Shown: positions 34,106-48,172, numbered from the stretch's first letter. The stretch is DNA of 64,000 bases from Rhypophila decipiens (GCA_033297075.1 MU858200.1:28267-92266), one strand, 5' to 3'. The notes: generated from the letters alone by a model not told the origin. A program made the numbers and translations.

Positions 34106-37100
34106 GTCTAACCATCCTTATAATCCTATAGTTCTAATGCCGACCGTAATTCGGCAGCCCGCAATTCGGAACACTTGCCTCTGTGATATACCCGAATCCA
34201 TTTATACTGGTATTGAGCAAAGACAAATAGATATCCGTAGGGACATGTTCCTGAGATGAGCTGATACTGTAATCTCATCCAGCGGATGGCGGTTCTTACA
34301 CTAGGAAAGTTCTTAGGGCGCGGCAGTAGTGTAAGCTTACCGATAACGGGCGATGTGACACCCTTCCCCTGAGTCCCCACTGCCGTGTTTTGAGTGTTCC
34401 CCGTTTGAACCGAGGAGGCGGTGACTCGCTTCACGCACTTTGGGGCCGCCGGTGGGCCGGTCTGGAGCTCCTCAGGGACTGAATCGTGATGAGCGGGGAA
34501 TGGTTGCTCCTGTGGGTCGAGGAATCCGCACTCCGTTAGTCTCCGGAAAGGGCAACATGAAATCCCCTCCCAAGCCGACCTCAGAACTTCGTGGCCGCAC
34601 GGGCCGCTAAAGCTGACCGGGATTAAGACAGGGGTGAGTGATGGTGATGTGGCGTTCGTTGGCGGGGCAGCTAGGGAAGGAGACGGTGACAGCCTCGAAG
34701 CTACGGGTTATGGAACGGATAATGGTGCAACCAAACTTGTGGATGGGCCGAGTACATGCTTCACGAGGCGTAAAAACCACCTTCCCGTTAAGCCATAAGA
34801 GTAGTTTGGAGGCCGCCCGCTGGTTGTTTCCTCCGGACCTTGCTGGGAAATTAGCTGCAGACAACAGAGCGCTTTGCCCTTTAATTCACGTTTTTTAAGA
34901 TACACATATATAACAAGATCTTTACAAAACTTTGTCTTGCAAGTTGTTCTATAATCACGCTTCATATTTACGTCGGAACTTGCTTACTCACATGGCCCGG
35001 GCATCTTGGCCGAGTCGAACCGGTTCCTGTGCTACCCATTCCTCGTCACCTTGATCAGTCTGAGCGGCGTACAGGTTACCAGTTACCACGCAAACAGCTT
35101 CCTACCCAACAAGGGTGTTTCCCACTCCCGCTTCTTCTATTTCTGCGTATGATCATGCGAATCACCTCTTGGAGGGCAGTTCTGGACAGACGTCGCCACA
35201 CAGACACATGCCCGCATATCTGCCTACTCTTGGGGAGCTACTTATTCCTGTCCAGCCAGTGAGACGGGTTGGATGCAAGGAAGTTCTATACAGTCATGCA
35301 TATGCATACGCACGCGGTTTATACGACATATGTACCCGTTCAGTACGAATCCTATTGCCCAATCCTCCTCGGTCTAACAAATGGGTACAATAAAGCGGAG
35401 AGAAATACCTCGAAAGCAACTCATTACACACGTGCATACCGGATACAGATGATGGGGCCCCCCTCTACGAAACAATGTATGCAGTGCGTATGAGCTCGAC
35501 ACTGTGTGTGCTCCGTCGTCACCACCCACCCACCTCTTCGACCTCCAGCCACACCACTCAGGATAAATTGACAGGTACCGCTCAGATAAAATATCCTCTT
35601 TTCCTATTTGCTGCTTTCCAGCCAATAAGATATAGCCCGGCCTCGTTGGGGCGTTTCAATTCCGTTTTCCTCTCTGATATTTTGACCAATAAAGTTTTCT
35701 TGTTTCTTCCAACTGAGAGAGTACTAATCGTACACACTACTAACCCGTTCAGTTCCCATTCTTGTCCTTCCAAGATGCTGATTTGATTCAGATTGTGCGA
35801 CTTTTGTGTCGGTACGGGTACGTACTCCTCAGTCACATTTGTACTCCGTGCCGAAGGGGAGAGAAGGGAGGGGGCAGGCATGGCATGCCGAAAGAAGGGT
35901 AACACGTGTACGGGGCGGAGGATACGTACCTATTTGTCTCAGTCGCCGGGGTCCGATATATCTTGTCTTGCCCAGACGAGACGGAGATGCAGCATCATCA
36001 TCTCTGGGCATCTTTAACCTTGCACTACCGACTAGATCACGTGTCTCCTTGCCTAGGTAGGGATTAAAGTGAAAAGTAAAAGAAATCTGCAATGCAGTAG
36101 ATAGATGTCCGGACGAAGGTATCTGTGATGGATGAATTTTTGGATTTTCTTTTCGTAACCGGGTGAAGTGCGAATCCGGTTCCGTCTGATCATGTCCTTC
36201 TCCCCGATCCATCACCAGCATGTCACGGCATGGCATGGCGGCTCTTCGGATATATTCCCTAGGCAAGGCACGCAGGGTGAGTGAGCTGAGCTAAGTATGT
36301 GGATGGCCGATAAGGTTTTTCTTTTTGTTCATTGACTGAGAATGTGCCTCTTATGCTCGGTGGATGGTTTTTCTTTGTGCTCGCGCACGATCCATGCTTT
36401 TGATGTCATGTGCACTAACTTATTAACAACTTTTGGTTTGGATATCGTGCTGACGAATGTTGGTTGGCAGGTAGGCCTGTAGGTCTTCACCATAGCATTG
36501 TTGTCATCCCTTCGATGATTACCATGGGATAACGAGTAATAATGTCAAGGGAGAATATCATTCCTTTGTAGACTTACTTATGTGCATATGTATATCAAGT
36601 TGGTTCCTCAAGACAGAGACACCAAAGTTCTGGGAGTGGCTTGAAGTAAGACATCCATCTCACGCTGTTCAGTTACATCTCGGCACTATATCCGCTTATT
36701 ACCCGTATGGAAGAAGCTGCGGGGGTATGCCTGACATGAGGACGAACAAACCACAGCAAGATGGGCATGGTGAGGTCTGGTACTAAAGATCGATAGAGTA
36801 GGTGTTGGGTATATGTGCGCACTTTCGAGCCAGCCATCCAGTCCGCCTATCTGCAGTACCACGTAACAGTGCGTGAGATCGGGCGCCGTCTATCGAGGTA
36901 TCCAGAGGAATTACCTAACTTATGGCGGCCCTGATAATAGGCATATACCTAAGGTATGTAGCGAGGGCCATGCATATGGTGACGGTCGGAAGGAAGTGTG
37001 GATGGGTGACATTCTTTATACATGACCCTGTTCGTGGATGTAAATGGGCACCTACATTACTTATCACGGGTACAGGCATCATCTATTGCTCCAACCCGTT

Positions 37101-40100
37101 TCAATAGTATGCCCTGGCTTGGGGCGATGGGCGGATAAGCAAGACTGCAAGAGAGCGGGAACGAGATGAGAGGGGTGACAAAGCTACAAGCTATATGAAC
37201 CAGTCATCCAACCAGCTAATATAAAACGCTTGGTAGATAGGCAAGGAATTAATTAAGCAACATGTCGATACATAAACGAGACCCCCCCCCCCCCCCCCAT
37301 GCTGGGCAGATATGACGCTCCATTCAATATACTGTCCCTCAGTTCCATGACAGGATCTATATATCCCGGCTGCAGAGTGTCGAATCACTCCGATATTAAA
37401 AGCTCTGGGTAACCTTGGATCCGATCCTCTCCATGGAGAGTTGGTGTAAATAGTGCGGTTCGCTGTGCCGGCCTACCTTTTTCTCTACCGACAGCTGTTT
37501 GGAGCACAAGCGGTCCAGGGGTACAATACTACAACTCTTGTATCCTCGGCCGAGGATACTCCTGAGTGGTATCCATATTTTAAATTAAGAAGCTGACAAT
37601 CGGCAGCAACGTCATAAATGTAGTCCAGCCATTCAGCTACAAGCGAGAATACCAGAAGATCGTGCTGCTGGATATCGAGGAGCTGTCGCCCGGAAATAAA
37701 AGCTGATCCCTTTGAAGGCTTGCATATGGGACATTCCAGACCCGGCGGCGGTAAGCTGAAAACTTAAATTTGCTCCGAAAGTCAGTCGTTCAAGCCTGCT
37801 TGACGCCATTGTTCAACGATAATAAAGAATGGGTTATGTGCGCAGGTGCGCTGATGGCTACCTAATATGCCGCGACGGGCGCTGCCGGGTGGGTACGGTG
37901 CGGTGGCCTTCCGTCCCCGTGCTTTGGTCGCGAAGAAATTCCCCTAACTGCTATTAGATCTCGATCATCGTCATCCCGTCCCTCCGTTGTTCTCTTTATG
38001 GAGAAAGACTTTGCGCTGTCATTTCCATCAAAGAATGAATAAAGGCAGCCGCGGTACCGCAAGACAATCCGAGACATGACGGCTGTGTTTTTGATGGATG
38101 TCGAACCTGTCGGACCGTTCGGCTCGGCGGCGGACTCGGCTGTCTGGAGTCCAGACCACTGCATGCAAAAGTTTGCTTGCCTTGCCAGCCACGTGCCCTC
38201 TGTCCTCTCCTCATTTTCCCTCATGTCGTTTGAAGCTTGTGCTGTGACGTACAGGCGGGTTGGTGGGGGCTGTTGACTGACAGGCTTCCCCAAATTTTGC
38301 TTTTTTGCCTCTTGGCTGGCGGGTATCTACCCTTTCCCTTGTGTGGTGCTGTGGCTTGCTTGGATGGAGAAGACCAAAATAAACGCCCGGCCGCGGTACA
38401 GCGCCATCTCGCCCACTGGACAAAGGATTACAACCGAAGCAATCTTTTCTACGTCTTTTACACTTGGTTGAGACGGACTAAAGTCCGGACAAGTTCTGTT
38501 AAGTATTGGAGTGCATCATGGAGACTCATCCAGACGATATCACTTGATGAGATATGGCATTTATCTTCCCCGGGCGATACTTTTTCATTTTTGTCGGTGT
38601 GTTTGCCGAGCTGTTCTCGAGCTCCCTTCCAGATGTTATCATCGATGTTACCCGTAACCCAGCTGACCTGGATCGTGACCACCGAAGCCAGTCCGCCGCT
38701 ACACGTTCACCTTCGGTGCCCGCAGGACAGCTGCTAGCCGATCTATGATCTTGGGAAGTGAAAGTCAAGCCCTGTGGAGCATAAACTGGCAAATAAAACA
38801 CCGGAAATCGCCAAGACCGTTGCCGCATCGTGTATAAAACCTTCGACTTCATATACGCAAACTTTAATTATGTGAATGACCCGACACTGGGGTCGACGTG
38901 GCTGACAAAAGACATGGCCTGTCAGAGTTTGATAAGGCTTGTTTTACACAGCCTTTTTCTGGAAGCCCGATGAAGATAAGATTGCCTTGCGGGATATGCA
39001 AGTCGCTCAGATCACTGTGTCATGATCCGTCGGGCAGGATGATGGACGCAAATGTGCCCTCTGTTCCCATCAGTCGGTGTGGCGGCCTTGTGGTTGGACC
39101 GACCAAGCAGCTTTCTGTGTCTTCCCCCTGGAGACCAACTTGTCATCCTTTTGTCACCAAGAAGTGCCAGCCTCATGAGCACGGGAAAAGAGGAGGAGAA
39201 TTGGTAGCCCAAGAGCTCATCCAGTGATTTTGGCTCTGTTACCATTGGTGTTGCCGCACCTGTCGCACAGCCTGGCTACATAACATTATTTGCCGACGAC
39301 TCGTCAAATTCTCACGCATTTTGTGCAGCGAGTCGTGTGAATCTGATGAAGCCAGCCTGGGTCGTTTCATCTGGAAATCCGTTGCCCTTTGATATGACCT
39401 CCTCTCATCCCAAACACAAACAAACGGTTGCTTGCTTCAGCAGCTCCCCTTGTCGTTCAAGCAAACGAAACATGGATGTATACGGATACTATTTGAGGTA
39501 TTCCTCAGCATGTAAATCGATGCGCTGCCCTGCACCACCGAGATCGACTGTTTAGGGGGAAAGCAGCGCGCCAGTGAGCAACTGTATACTACTGGTCCTG
39601 TTTGGAGAGGTGGTGTTTGGCCTGGCCTGGTCATCTTGGATCCCCAGCCTTTTTCCAGTTGCTTGTTTGGGCGTTCACAAAAAAAACTTGGCCCCGCCCA
39701 AGTCAGTCATCGGCTGCGGGTGCATGGGCTAGACTATCCCGTCATGGTAGAGGATGCATTCGCGCAGGTTGGATTACCGTATTTTCCGATGACGCTTTCA
39801 GACGCTCTCCTCTTCCTCCCACACGCAGACCTCCCAAGCCCCAATTACGGGCCTCCACCTCATTTGCGGCGGATGTGATGGGGCTGGGAAAGGAGCGGAC
39901 GAGGTGAGATGGTGGTACTGTGCATTCCCCTGAGAACCGGCCCCGCTAGCCACAGGCGAGAGGCGGTTGCAGGAGACCACACTTTTTGGAGTCACCCCCT
40001 CCGTGATCCGACAATGCTGAGCTTGGCCCAGTCTTGGCGCGTAGATGGTACATGACCCTGGAATAGCGGGTGAGCCCCTGTCAGTGGGGGGAAAGAACAA

Positions 40101-41111
40101 TTAAAAAAAAAAAGAGCCGGAAAAAATAACATGGGATGAAACGAACACCACCCTCCGCCGCCCAGAGCTGATAAAACCGGGCTACGGCCATCGTGAGATT
40201 CTGGGGCTTCCTCAACGACGTTTGGTCCGTGAGAGAATAATCATGTGTTGAATCTTGAATTTTATTAAGCGTACTCTTCTTATCCGATGCGTTATGCTGG
40301 CTTTCATACATTAAGTTCATTAACATTGCGGGCAGGGGAGTAACCGCGGGCAATGGCGGTAATCTGACTGAAGATAAAAAATAACAGTCTGTGCTGGCAT
40401 GCGAGAACCTGTGGGCTCCCCCTACCCTTTCTGGTAAGGACGGCAGCACTAATAAAAACCTTCCCAGTGGCTTTTGGGGAGCCCATGCAGGTGAGTGGGC
40501 CCCCGAATGGCTCCACCAAAAGTCACCGAGACATGGATACTCAAGCGGCCCGCATTAGGCCTTGTTCACACCGGCGTGGCACTAGTCAGAATCTGATGGG
40601 TTAGGGGAGTTGTGAGTTAATCCGACATTGGAACTCTCGCTGTTCTTCTGTCCTCCTTCGTTTTCCAACCGACACAACAAGCTGTCTCTCTGGCATCACA
40701 AACGACACCTGAGCCACCGGCTCTTTCCTATCTTGCGATCCCATCACTGTCAATAGTAAGCGACCGGATCAAATATCACTTGATTCATCGCGCCACTTGT
40801 CTTCATCCCCTCTTCCATGGTTCAATACTCGCTGTTTTGAAACTATTTTTATCTCCGTCCTCGCAAGCTGCCTGCAACAAGCTCCGCTCCTCCTAGCCAG
40901 CAATTCTGAACACCATCTCCAAACTCGGCCATCAACAACGCATCTGCGGCAATTGTTCGATTAACTTGTCAGAGCCGCGGAATCACTGAAGTTTGATTTT
41001 AACCTTGTCTCAACCTCCTGCCTTAAATACCAGCATCGCGCCCTCAGGATCCCGCGCCCGACCAAGCTCTCTGGCGAGTTGGAAGGCGTGACAAAATAAC
41101 TCGCCAACAAC
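34106..41111. other. Gene-poor stretch upstream of the SSN6-like gene
   Basis: I see no gene here that I can support. A minus-strand frame at 34126-34434 directly beside the TIR element might be a transposon relic, but no motif confirms this. A 17-base poly-C run lies at 37282-37298. The last ~500 bases before 41112 are pyrimidine-rich, consistent with the promoter and a long leader of the corepressor gene. Confidence 0.4.
37282..37298 (+). repeat. Poly-C homopolymer, 17 bases
   Basis: An uninterrupted run of 17 C. On the minus strand it is a G run that could form a quadruplex. It may also be a place of length error in the assembly. Confidence 0.9.
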
Positions 41112-44100
41112 ATGGCGAACCATCACCCGTCTCCCACCATGCAGATGCAGATGCATCATGGCCCTCCAGGTCCTCCGGGGCCCCCTGGTCCCCCGGGGCC
41201 GCCTCCACCCACCAGTGCATTTGGGCAAGCTCGTCAAAACCTCATAGCTTTGACTGAAGCGGTGTGGATTCAAATTGGTATGCGCTCCTCCTTGCAATAG
41301 TGATCGCGCGACTTTTAACTGACGAGTTGACGAACAGGATCGCTCGCGGAGAACTTGGGCAGTCTGGATGAGGCCATGGCCGCGTATGACCATGCCATAA
41401 AGGCAAATCCTAACTCCACTCAAGCTATGAACGGGATCAGTTTGATCCTCCGAACGCGTGAAGAGTTCCCCAAAGCCGCAGAATATCTTCAAGCAATCTT
41501 GAAGCTGGAACCGAACAACGGTGAAGCTTGGGGGAGTCTAGGTATGTTCTGGATGCGGATCGTAGTCTGGGACATGTTGCTGACTGTTCTCTCTCAGGAC
41601 ACTGCTATCTCATGATGGATGACTTACAGCAGGCTTACAATGCGTATCAAAATGCTCTGCAGAGCTTGCGAAATCCAAGGGTTAGTATCTGTCCTTTTGC
41701 AACCGATTCTCTGGGTACATGAAACTGATCCTTCCTCAGGAGCCGAGACTTTGGTATGGCATAGGCATCCTATACGACCGCTACGGCTCGCTTGATCATG
41801 CTGAGGAGGCGTTCTCCCATGTCATGAGAATGCAGCCTGATTTCGACAAAGCCCACGAAATTTACTTCCGATTGGGGATAATTTACAAGCAACAGCAAAA
41901 GTACAACGAATCTCTCGAGGTATGTCATCAGCCCTGTCACTGCATGTTTACTCGACCTTGTCTAACAATGTCTCAAGTGCTTTAAATATATCGTCAACTC
42001 ACCGCCAAATCCGTTGACCGAGGAAGATATCTGGTTCCAGATTGGCCACGTCCATGAGCAGCAGAAGGACGTAAGTCACGCCGGTCAAGACTCGATAAGA
42101 TGCGCCGAAACTGACAGTCCTATAGTATGACAGTGCAAGAGCGGCCTATCTTCGCGTCCTCGACCGTGATCCCAATCACGCCAAGGTCCTTCAGCAGCTT
42201 GGGTGGTTGCACCACAACCAAAGCAGCAGTTTCCAAAGCCAAGAGAGAGCGATCGAGTACCTACAGCAGTCCGTTTCGGCTGGTAAGTTTTGTCGCAGAA
42301 TCAAAGCATGTTTCGGTTTCTGACAATGTTTAGATAACACCGACGCACAAAGCTGGTATCTTCTTGGACGATGCTACATGTCTCAGAATAAGTATCCGAA
42401 GGCATACGAAGCATATCAACAAGCAGTTTACCGCGACGGTCGCAATCCTACCTTCTGGTGCTCGATTGGTGTATTATACTACCAAATCAACCAGTATAGG
42501 GACGCTCTTGATGCCTACTCTCGTGCCATTCGCCTGAATCCATTCATATCCGAGGTTTGGTATGACCTCGGCACACTGGTAAGTCTAGTATCTGGGTTCT
42601 CCTTTCTGGAGCGTCTTTCACTAACAACTTGCGTGAATAGTATGAAAGCTGCAACAATCAAATCAGTGACGCTCTGGATGCATACCAACGAGCAGCGGAG
42701 CTCGACCCCAATAACCCACATATCAAGGCGAGACTGCAGTTGCTTCGCAATGGTCAGACCAATGGGGCGCCACCGGGACAAGCTCCGATGCCTACCGACG
42801 TTCATCCTCAGGCCTATCAACCTTCTGGCGCTGTCGGTCCTCCTGGCCCTCAATGGGCTGGATCTGGGGCGACTGCTGCTCCACAAGGACCTCAACCTGG
42901 CATGCTCAACGGAGGTCCCGGGGGCGGCCCCAGCTGGGGCGGGAGAATCTCCGACATCAACCCACCTCCTCAACCTCCCAACCCATATGCCTCGGAACGG
43001 GAGCCCTTTCGTGGCGGCCCCGCTCCTCCCATCGCTCGGCAACCCAGCCCCAGGCAGGAGCAGCAGATGAGGCCCTACGTGGAGCCCAGCAGGGCACCGG
43101 AAGCACATAGGCGAGGACCTTCGCCTCCTCCACCGGCCCAGTATGCTCCTCCGCCGCCACCTCCACCTCATCAGAGCCAGCAACCACCCAATGGACAGCC
43201 ACGCAGGGTGCTCAATCCGAACTATGGCGGACCTACTCCCTCTGCAATCCCCCCTGGACCTAACTCTTCGGGTCCCTCGCCAGGAGGGCCGCCTCCGCCA
43301 AACCCACTCATGCCTTACCGCACGAACAGCCCCAGAAACGATGCCAGAGTGCCGCTTATGCATGAGAACCATAACCGAATGCCATCGCCCAAGTCTGCTT
43401 ATCCACAGCATCAACCCCCTTATCCACCGCATCCTGAACAGGGTGGGCCTGGTGGCCCCGAGCCTGGTCCGCCTCACCCTTCTCAACAAGGTATGCCCTC
43501 GGATCCTAATCTGCATCGGGATCATGACCCCCGGCCTCCCTCCGTCGGCCCGAAGCGAATGCGGGAGTGGGAGGATGAGCGGGATGTAAAGAAACCCACC
43601 ACAGACGAAGCCCGTGCACGCATGGATGACATGCGGCATCGCCGACCATCCACTCCTCCTGTCCCTCAACGCCATGAACCTTATCGTCGAAACTCGTCGG
43701 AGAATCGCCGGTTTGATGATCGTCGCATGGAGGATGCTCGTCGTGTTGAGGAGCAGCGCCGGGCTGAAGATATGCGTCGCGCTGAGGAGCAGCAACGCCA
43801 TGCCAACGAGTCGTACCATCCTTCGGAGGCAGCCCACCATCCTCAGTCGCACAACGTCCCACAGCATCTCCCACCGATGCAACAAGGACCATCACAAATG
43901 CAGAACCTCATTCATGATGGCCCTGGACCGCAGCAAGGGCCCCCTGGACCAAAGGATTATCCTCCACCCAAGGAGGAAAGACGCATGGAGCACCCACCCG
44001 CTCCACACCCCCCGATCATGAACGAACCTGAACGGGCGGCCCGTGCGATGGATGTTGACGAGGACTATGATGACAGTGGCGAGGAGGACAAGAAAGTAGG

Positions 44101-44215
44101 CATTGTATCGGGCCCTGCCTCTGGGCCTGGATCCGCCACGAGTGAGATGAAGAATGGCACGCCGACCAGTGCGGGCATCAATGGTATCATGGCACAAAAG
44201 GTCGAGGGCAACTAG
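41112..44215 (+). CDS. ssn6: General transcriptional corepressor SSN6/CYC8 (TPR protein)
   Basis: Eight exons: 41112-41277, 41338-41541, 41598-41680, 41740-41919, 41978-42070, 42126-42282, 42334-42578 and 42641-44215, giving 900 aa. Introns are 51-62 bp and phases agree throughout. A Met/His/Pro-rich start leads into about ten TPR repeats from residue ~45 to ~400 (for example WGSLGHCYLMMDDLQQAYNAYQNAL, WYGIGILYDRYGSLDHAEEAFSHV, WYLLGRCYMSQNKYPKAYEAYQQA). This is the Tup1-binding TPR array. The last exon is mostly a Pro/Gln/Gly-rich disordered tail with a charged KRMREWEDERDVKKP patch and an acidic VDEDYDDSGEEDKK near the end. In fungi this protein (RCM-1 in Neurospora) works with Tup1 as a nuclear corepressor recruited by sequence-specific factors. 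The identification is strong. Confidence 0.95.
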
Positions 44216-45502
44216 GGCAAGCTTGGTCTTGACGTCTTTATTCTTTCCTGTCACAATCATCATGTTTCCTTTTTCTCCTGTTATTTTACCCGCTGCTGAC
44301 TTCTCCCTGTCTTTCTTTATCAACGTCGATTAGTTTTTCCTCCCTGTTTCTGCTTACCGTTAGGACGGAGGAAAGCTTATACTCCATGGATGCTCACGCA
44401 ACCCTTTGTGCCTTTGCTATTTAGTTGGAAGCTTCTCTCTTTGCGTATGTCACCCCACTCTTCCCATTGGTTCCTATGTCCATTCATCTTTACAAAAGAA
44501 TTTTCGAAGTATTTGGGCCACCATGTTTTGCTGCTTTTCTCGCAGTGGGTTTTCCGAATTACTTTCACAACGGGTTATGAGCAGTAACTCACAGAAGGTT
44601 TTATATCTAGCGTGCGTCGTATCAGTAGTAGTACATAGATGCGTTCTGTAGCTTTTCCTTCATAACAAGTTTCTATCTTGGTTAACTCCAACTTTTCTTC
44701 TCATGACTATGTGCACCCTTGATTCAATTCCGTCGCTGAAGTGAAGCCCCGGAAGTTTTTTATGCTTCTGACAACTCAATCATTGACCACCTCCGTGAAA
44801 GCTATAAGCGGAAGAAACGTTTACCATAGATCCCGATTTGATATACCGGTTTGTCCATTTCATCCTCATACAGCTGGTCGACACAGCATAGTCGAACAGG
44901 TTGAGGATTTGGGCAAAGAGGCAGCGGGCGTAAATCGCTGACGAGAGGAATTAAGCCATCCAGAATATCGGTATATTCTGACTGTCCTTAAGTTTCTCTT
45001 CGTAACTACTCTGTCGCCCTGTGCCCTTGGGAACATGTCTCAGGAATGCTCCCGGGGCAATGGAGCGTGGAATAAATCGTAATGCCTTTATGGATCTAAG
45101 GTGCCTCTCTCAAATACTTAAATATGACTGGAAATGTCAAAGAGCTAATAATTACTTGTAAGGCCTACGCTGTCATTTTATGACCCAGAGTACCATATTG
45201 CAGTCTGATATGTGCTCCGAGTGGCGGTTGAGCATGTCGGGTGTTGCCAAAGCTCAACCCAAATTCACGCCGCCACAGCCATCTTGTAAAGTGGGGCAAT
45301 CACCGCCGGCTTTTTGTGAGCGAAACCTTAGGGCTCCGCTGCTGTGGCCCGTGCACCCACCCCCACTCCTGGCGCCCACACAAAATTTCTAGATGCCAGC
45401 CAAATTTGTGAGAGGATCTTTCTTGCTTCCTTCTGCGGTTTCTGACTTTGTGATTTCCTTCCCACCACAACAGTCAGCCCGACAACATCGACAACAGGCA
45501 TC
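44216..45502. other. Intergenic region between ssn6 and rpl3
   Basis: This holds the ssn6 3' region and the rpl3 promoter. The last ~100 bases before 45503 are pyrimidine-rich (CTTGCTTCCTTCTGCGG), typical of fungal ribosomal-protein leaders. No further gene is seen. Confidence 0.5.
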
Positions 45503-47163
45503 ATGTCGCACAGAAGTAAGTTGATTCATCAGGCCCAATCCAAATTGAGTCGAGAATGCAAACCAGGCTGGTTGGAGGGATCGATGGAGAGAAAAGAATG
45601 GCCGCGCAAATTCGTTCGAGTCGGAAGCCCGCGATCTGACTCTCGTCTCTCGCCGATCGCCCGCCCGACTGGATTTTGTTTCTCATGACACCTCGACCGA
45701 CAATGACGATTATACTGACTGGCTTTCAGAGTTTGAGGCTCCCCGCCACGGTTCGCTGGCTTACCTGCCGCGCAAGCGTGCTGCCCGCCACAGGGGAAAG
45801 GTCAAGTCGTAAGTAAAATATCGTGGAATCGATTCCATACTGCTCCCAAGTCTCCACCGTTGGCAATGAATGCGGACTGACCAGCTTCTCTATCAAACCA
45901 GCTTCCCTAAGGATGACCCCAAGAAGCCCGTCCACCTTACCGCCGCCATGGGCTACAAGGCTGGCATGACCACCATCGTCCGCGATCTCGACCGTCCCGG
46001 CGCGAAGGCACACAAGAAGGAGGTTGTCGAGGCTGTGACAATCATTGATACCCCACCTGTACGCGCAACACAGCCCGCTTGGCTCTTTTTGTGTCAATGG
46101 CTAACATCTCTTTTTGCAGATGATTGTTGTGGGTCTGGTTGGCGTAAGTCATTGCTGTCCGGCTGAAAGAAAACGGAGGAACCATTGTCTAATAAAAACC
46201 ACAGTACATCGAGACTCCCCGTGGTCTACGCTCGCTCACCACCGTCTGGGCCGAGCACTTGGGTGACGAGGTCAGACGCCGCTTCTACAAGAACTGGTAC
46301 AAGTCCAAGAAGAAGGCTTTCACCAAGTACGCCAAGAAGCACTCCGAGAACAACGGTTCTTCCATCACCCGCGAGCTCGAGCGCATCAAGAAGTACTGCA
46401 CCGTCGTCCGTATTCTTGCCCACACTCAGATCCGCAAGACTCCCCTCAAGCAGAAGAAGTCCCACCTTATGGAGATCCAGATCAACGGTGGCTCTGTCGC
46501 CGATAAGGTTGAGTTCGGCCACGGTCTCTTCGAGAAGCCCGTCTCTATCGACAGCATCTTCGAGAAGGACGAGATGATTGATGTCATCGCCGTCACCAAG
46601 GGTCACGGTTTCTCCGGTGTCACCTCCAGATGGGGAACCAAGAAGCTTCCTCGCAAGACCCACAAGGGTCTTCGCAAGGTCGCCTGTATCGGTGCCTGGC
46701 ATCCTTCCCACGTCCAGTGGACTGTTGCCCGTGCTGGTCAGGACGGTTACCATCATCGTACGTCGGTCAACCACAAGATCTACCGCATCGGCAAGGGCGA
46801 CAAGGAGGACAACGCTGCTACCGAGCTCGATGTCACCAAGAAGAAGATCACTCCGTGAGTAATCCGTGATTTCTGACATTGCGATATGAAATGCTAACCC
46901 TTTGTAGTCTTGGTGGTTTCGTCCGCTATGGTGAGGTCAACAACGACTTCGTCATGGTCAAGGGCTCCGTTCCCGGTGTCAAGAAGAGAGTTATGACTCT
47001 CCGCAAGTCCATGTTCATCCACACCTCCCGCAAGGCCCTTGAGAAGGTCGAGCTCAAATGGATCGACACCTCGTCCGAGTTCGGTCACGGTGCTTTCCAG
47101 ACCGTCGCCGAGAAGAAGCAGTTCCAGGGTACTCTCAAGAAGGACCTTGTCTCCAGCTCTTAA
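45503..47163 (+). CDS. rpl3: 60S ribosomal protein L3 (uL3)
   Basis: Six exons: 45503-45515, 45730-45808, 45902-46058, 46120-46143, 46205-46854 and 46908-47163, giving 392 aa, the usual length for the family. The first exon is only 13 bp (MSHR plus one base), and exon 4 is a 24-bp mini-exon coding MIVVGLVG; both are supported by exact phase and by the continuous L3 sequence. Hallmarks are [41 protein letters not shown], and the [35 protein letters not shown] core that reaches the peptidyl-transferase centre. The 214-bp first intron is long for this window, as is common for intron-rich ribosomal protein genes. It assembles early into the 60S subunit and acts in cytoplasmic translation. Confidence 0.98.
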
Positions 47164-48172
47164 AAAAGTGGTGCAGGTTTTCTCTTTCTGTTTTGTCTCT
47201 GGAACATTGGCATTGGTGTCACGGATTTTACGTTGCTCTTCGGTGGGTGGGAATGGAATAAACTTCTAGCATTTTCAGCTTAAAAAAAGGCTGCATGAAG
47301 AGGAATGGGAAATGAACCAATTGCCGTATTGTGTCGATGTGATTTGGTGATATGAATCCGTACCATACCGACCTTGTATACTATTAGAGACAGGACAGGA
47401 TCCAGAGAGCAAAAAACCCAATGCCAACTTTGATGACAACAATTCGGTTATTATATCAGGGGGTGCCTGTGCCTGTGAACATGGCTTGATATGTCTGTGA
47501 TGATTATGTTGCCTGTTCTCTCATTTGTTGAGTTTGGCCCGTTTGGTGGAGAGTGGGCCATATCGGATATCGTGGGGCAAGGTCCTCGGTAGCTCTCATT
47601 ACTGCTGCCCCGCCCGATGCAATCCGGACAAAGGTTACATCATACCTTCCAGTCGCCCTTGCCTTGTCTCGTGGTGTATCAGAGGTGCACTTTGGGTTCT
47701 TAAAACCGCGATGACTGGACATCTCCCCGTCCTAGATTACCGTCTATTCAAGCGCATTTCGTACTTTATGCCACCTTTGCGCCCACACAATACCGTCTCA
47801 GTCTCTAGAATCTCTGTCGCACTGAACTGCTAGTACGTCCGTCTTCCTGTCCCGTCTCACCTGAAATCATTGACCAACAGGTCGACTGCTCTGTGATACC
47901 TACCCCTCACCCGATGCATATTCAAGTAGTCTGACCGCCCAGTTGCGTTCGAATGAGCACTCACCAGTTGTGATTCTAGTTCCGTTGGGCATTTACCTTT
48001 TTCGCGAGAGTATTCTTCGAGACACGCCTCATTGTCCTCGTCATCGATCCCAACAGCCGGAAGTGCCAGTCGCGGACTTGTTCTACGAGCAGGAGCAGGG
48101 CTACAGAACCATCACATACCACCGAGACAGCCACGTCTTGGAGAGCGATTGTTCTCCATCAGTAGGATCAAG
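47164..48172. other. Intergenic region after rpl3
   Basis: This covers the rpl3 3' untranslated region, then the promoter of the 163-aa gene. No additional gene is supported. Confidence 0.4.

Noticed and set aside
37282..37298. Poly-C run as a functional site
   Set aside because: A homopolymer alone supports no function and may reflect assembly length error; it is recorded only as a repeat.
37862..38293. 143-codon minus-strand frame
   Set aside because: No domain, no neighbouring exons, and overlapped by similar-quality frames on the other strand.
38237..38737. 166-codon plus-strand frame upstream of ssn6
   Set aside because: Irregular codon use, competing frames on both strands and no family signature.
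42515..43885. 456-codon open frame on the minus strand, opposite the last ssn6 exon
   Set aside because: It lies entirely opposite the Pro/Gln-rich coding tail. It is Arg/Trp-rich shadow translation of a GC-biased repeat-like exon, with no domain.
46226..46879. 217-codon minus-strand frame within rpl3
   Set aside because: It is a shadow of the highly biased rpl3 exon, composed of Leu/Gly/Asp-rich filler.
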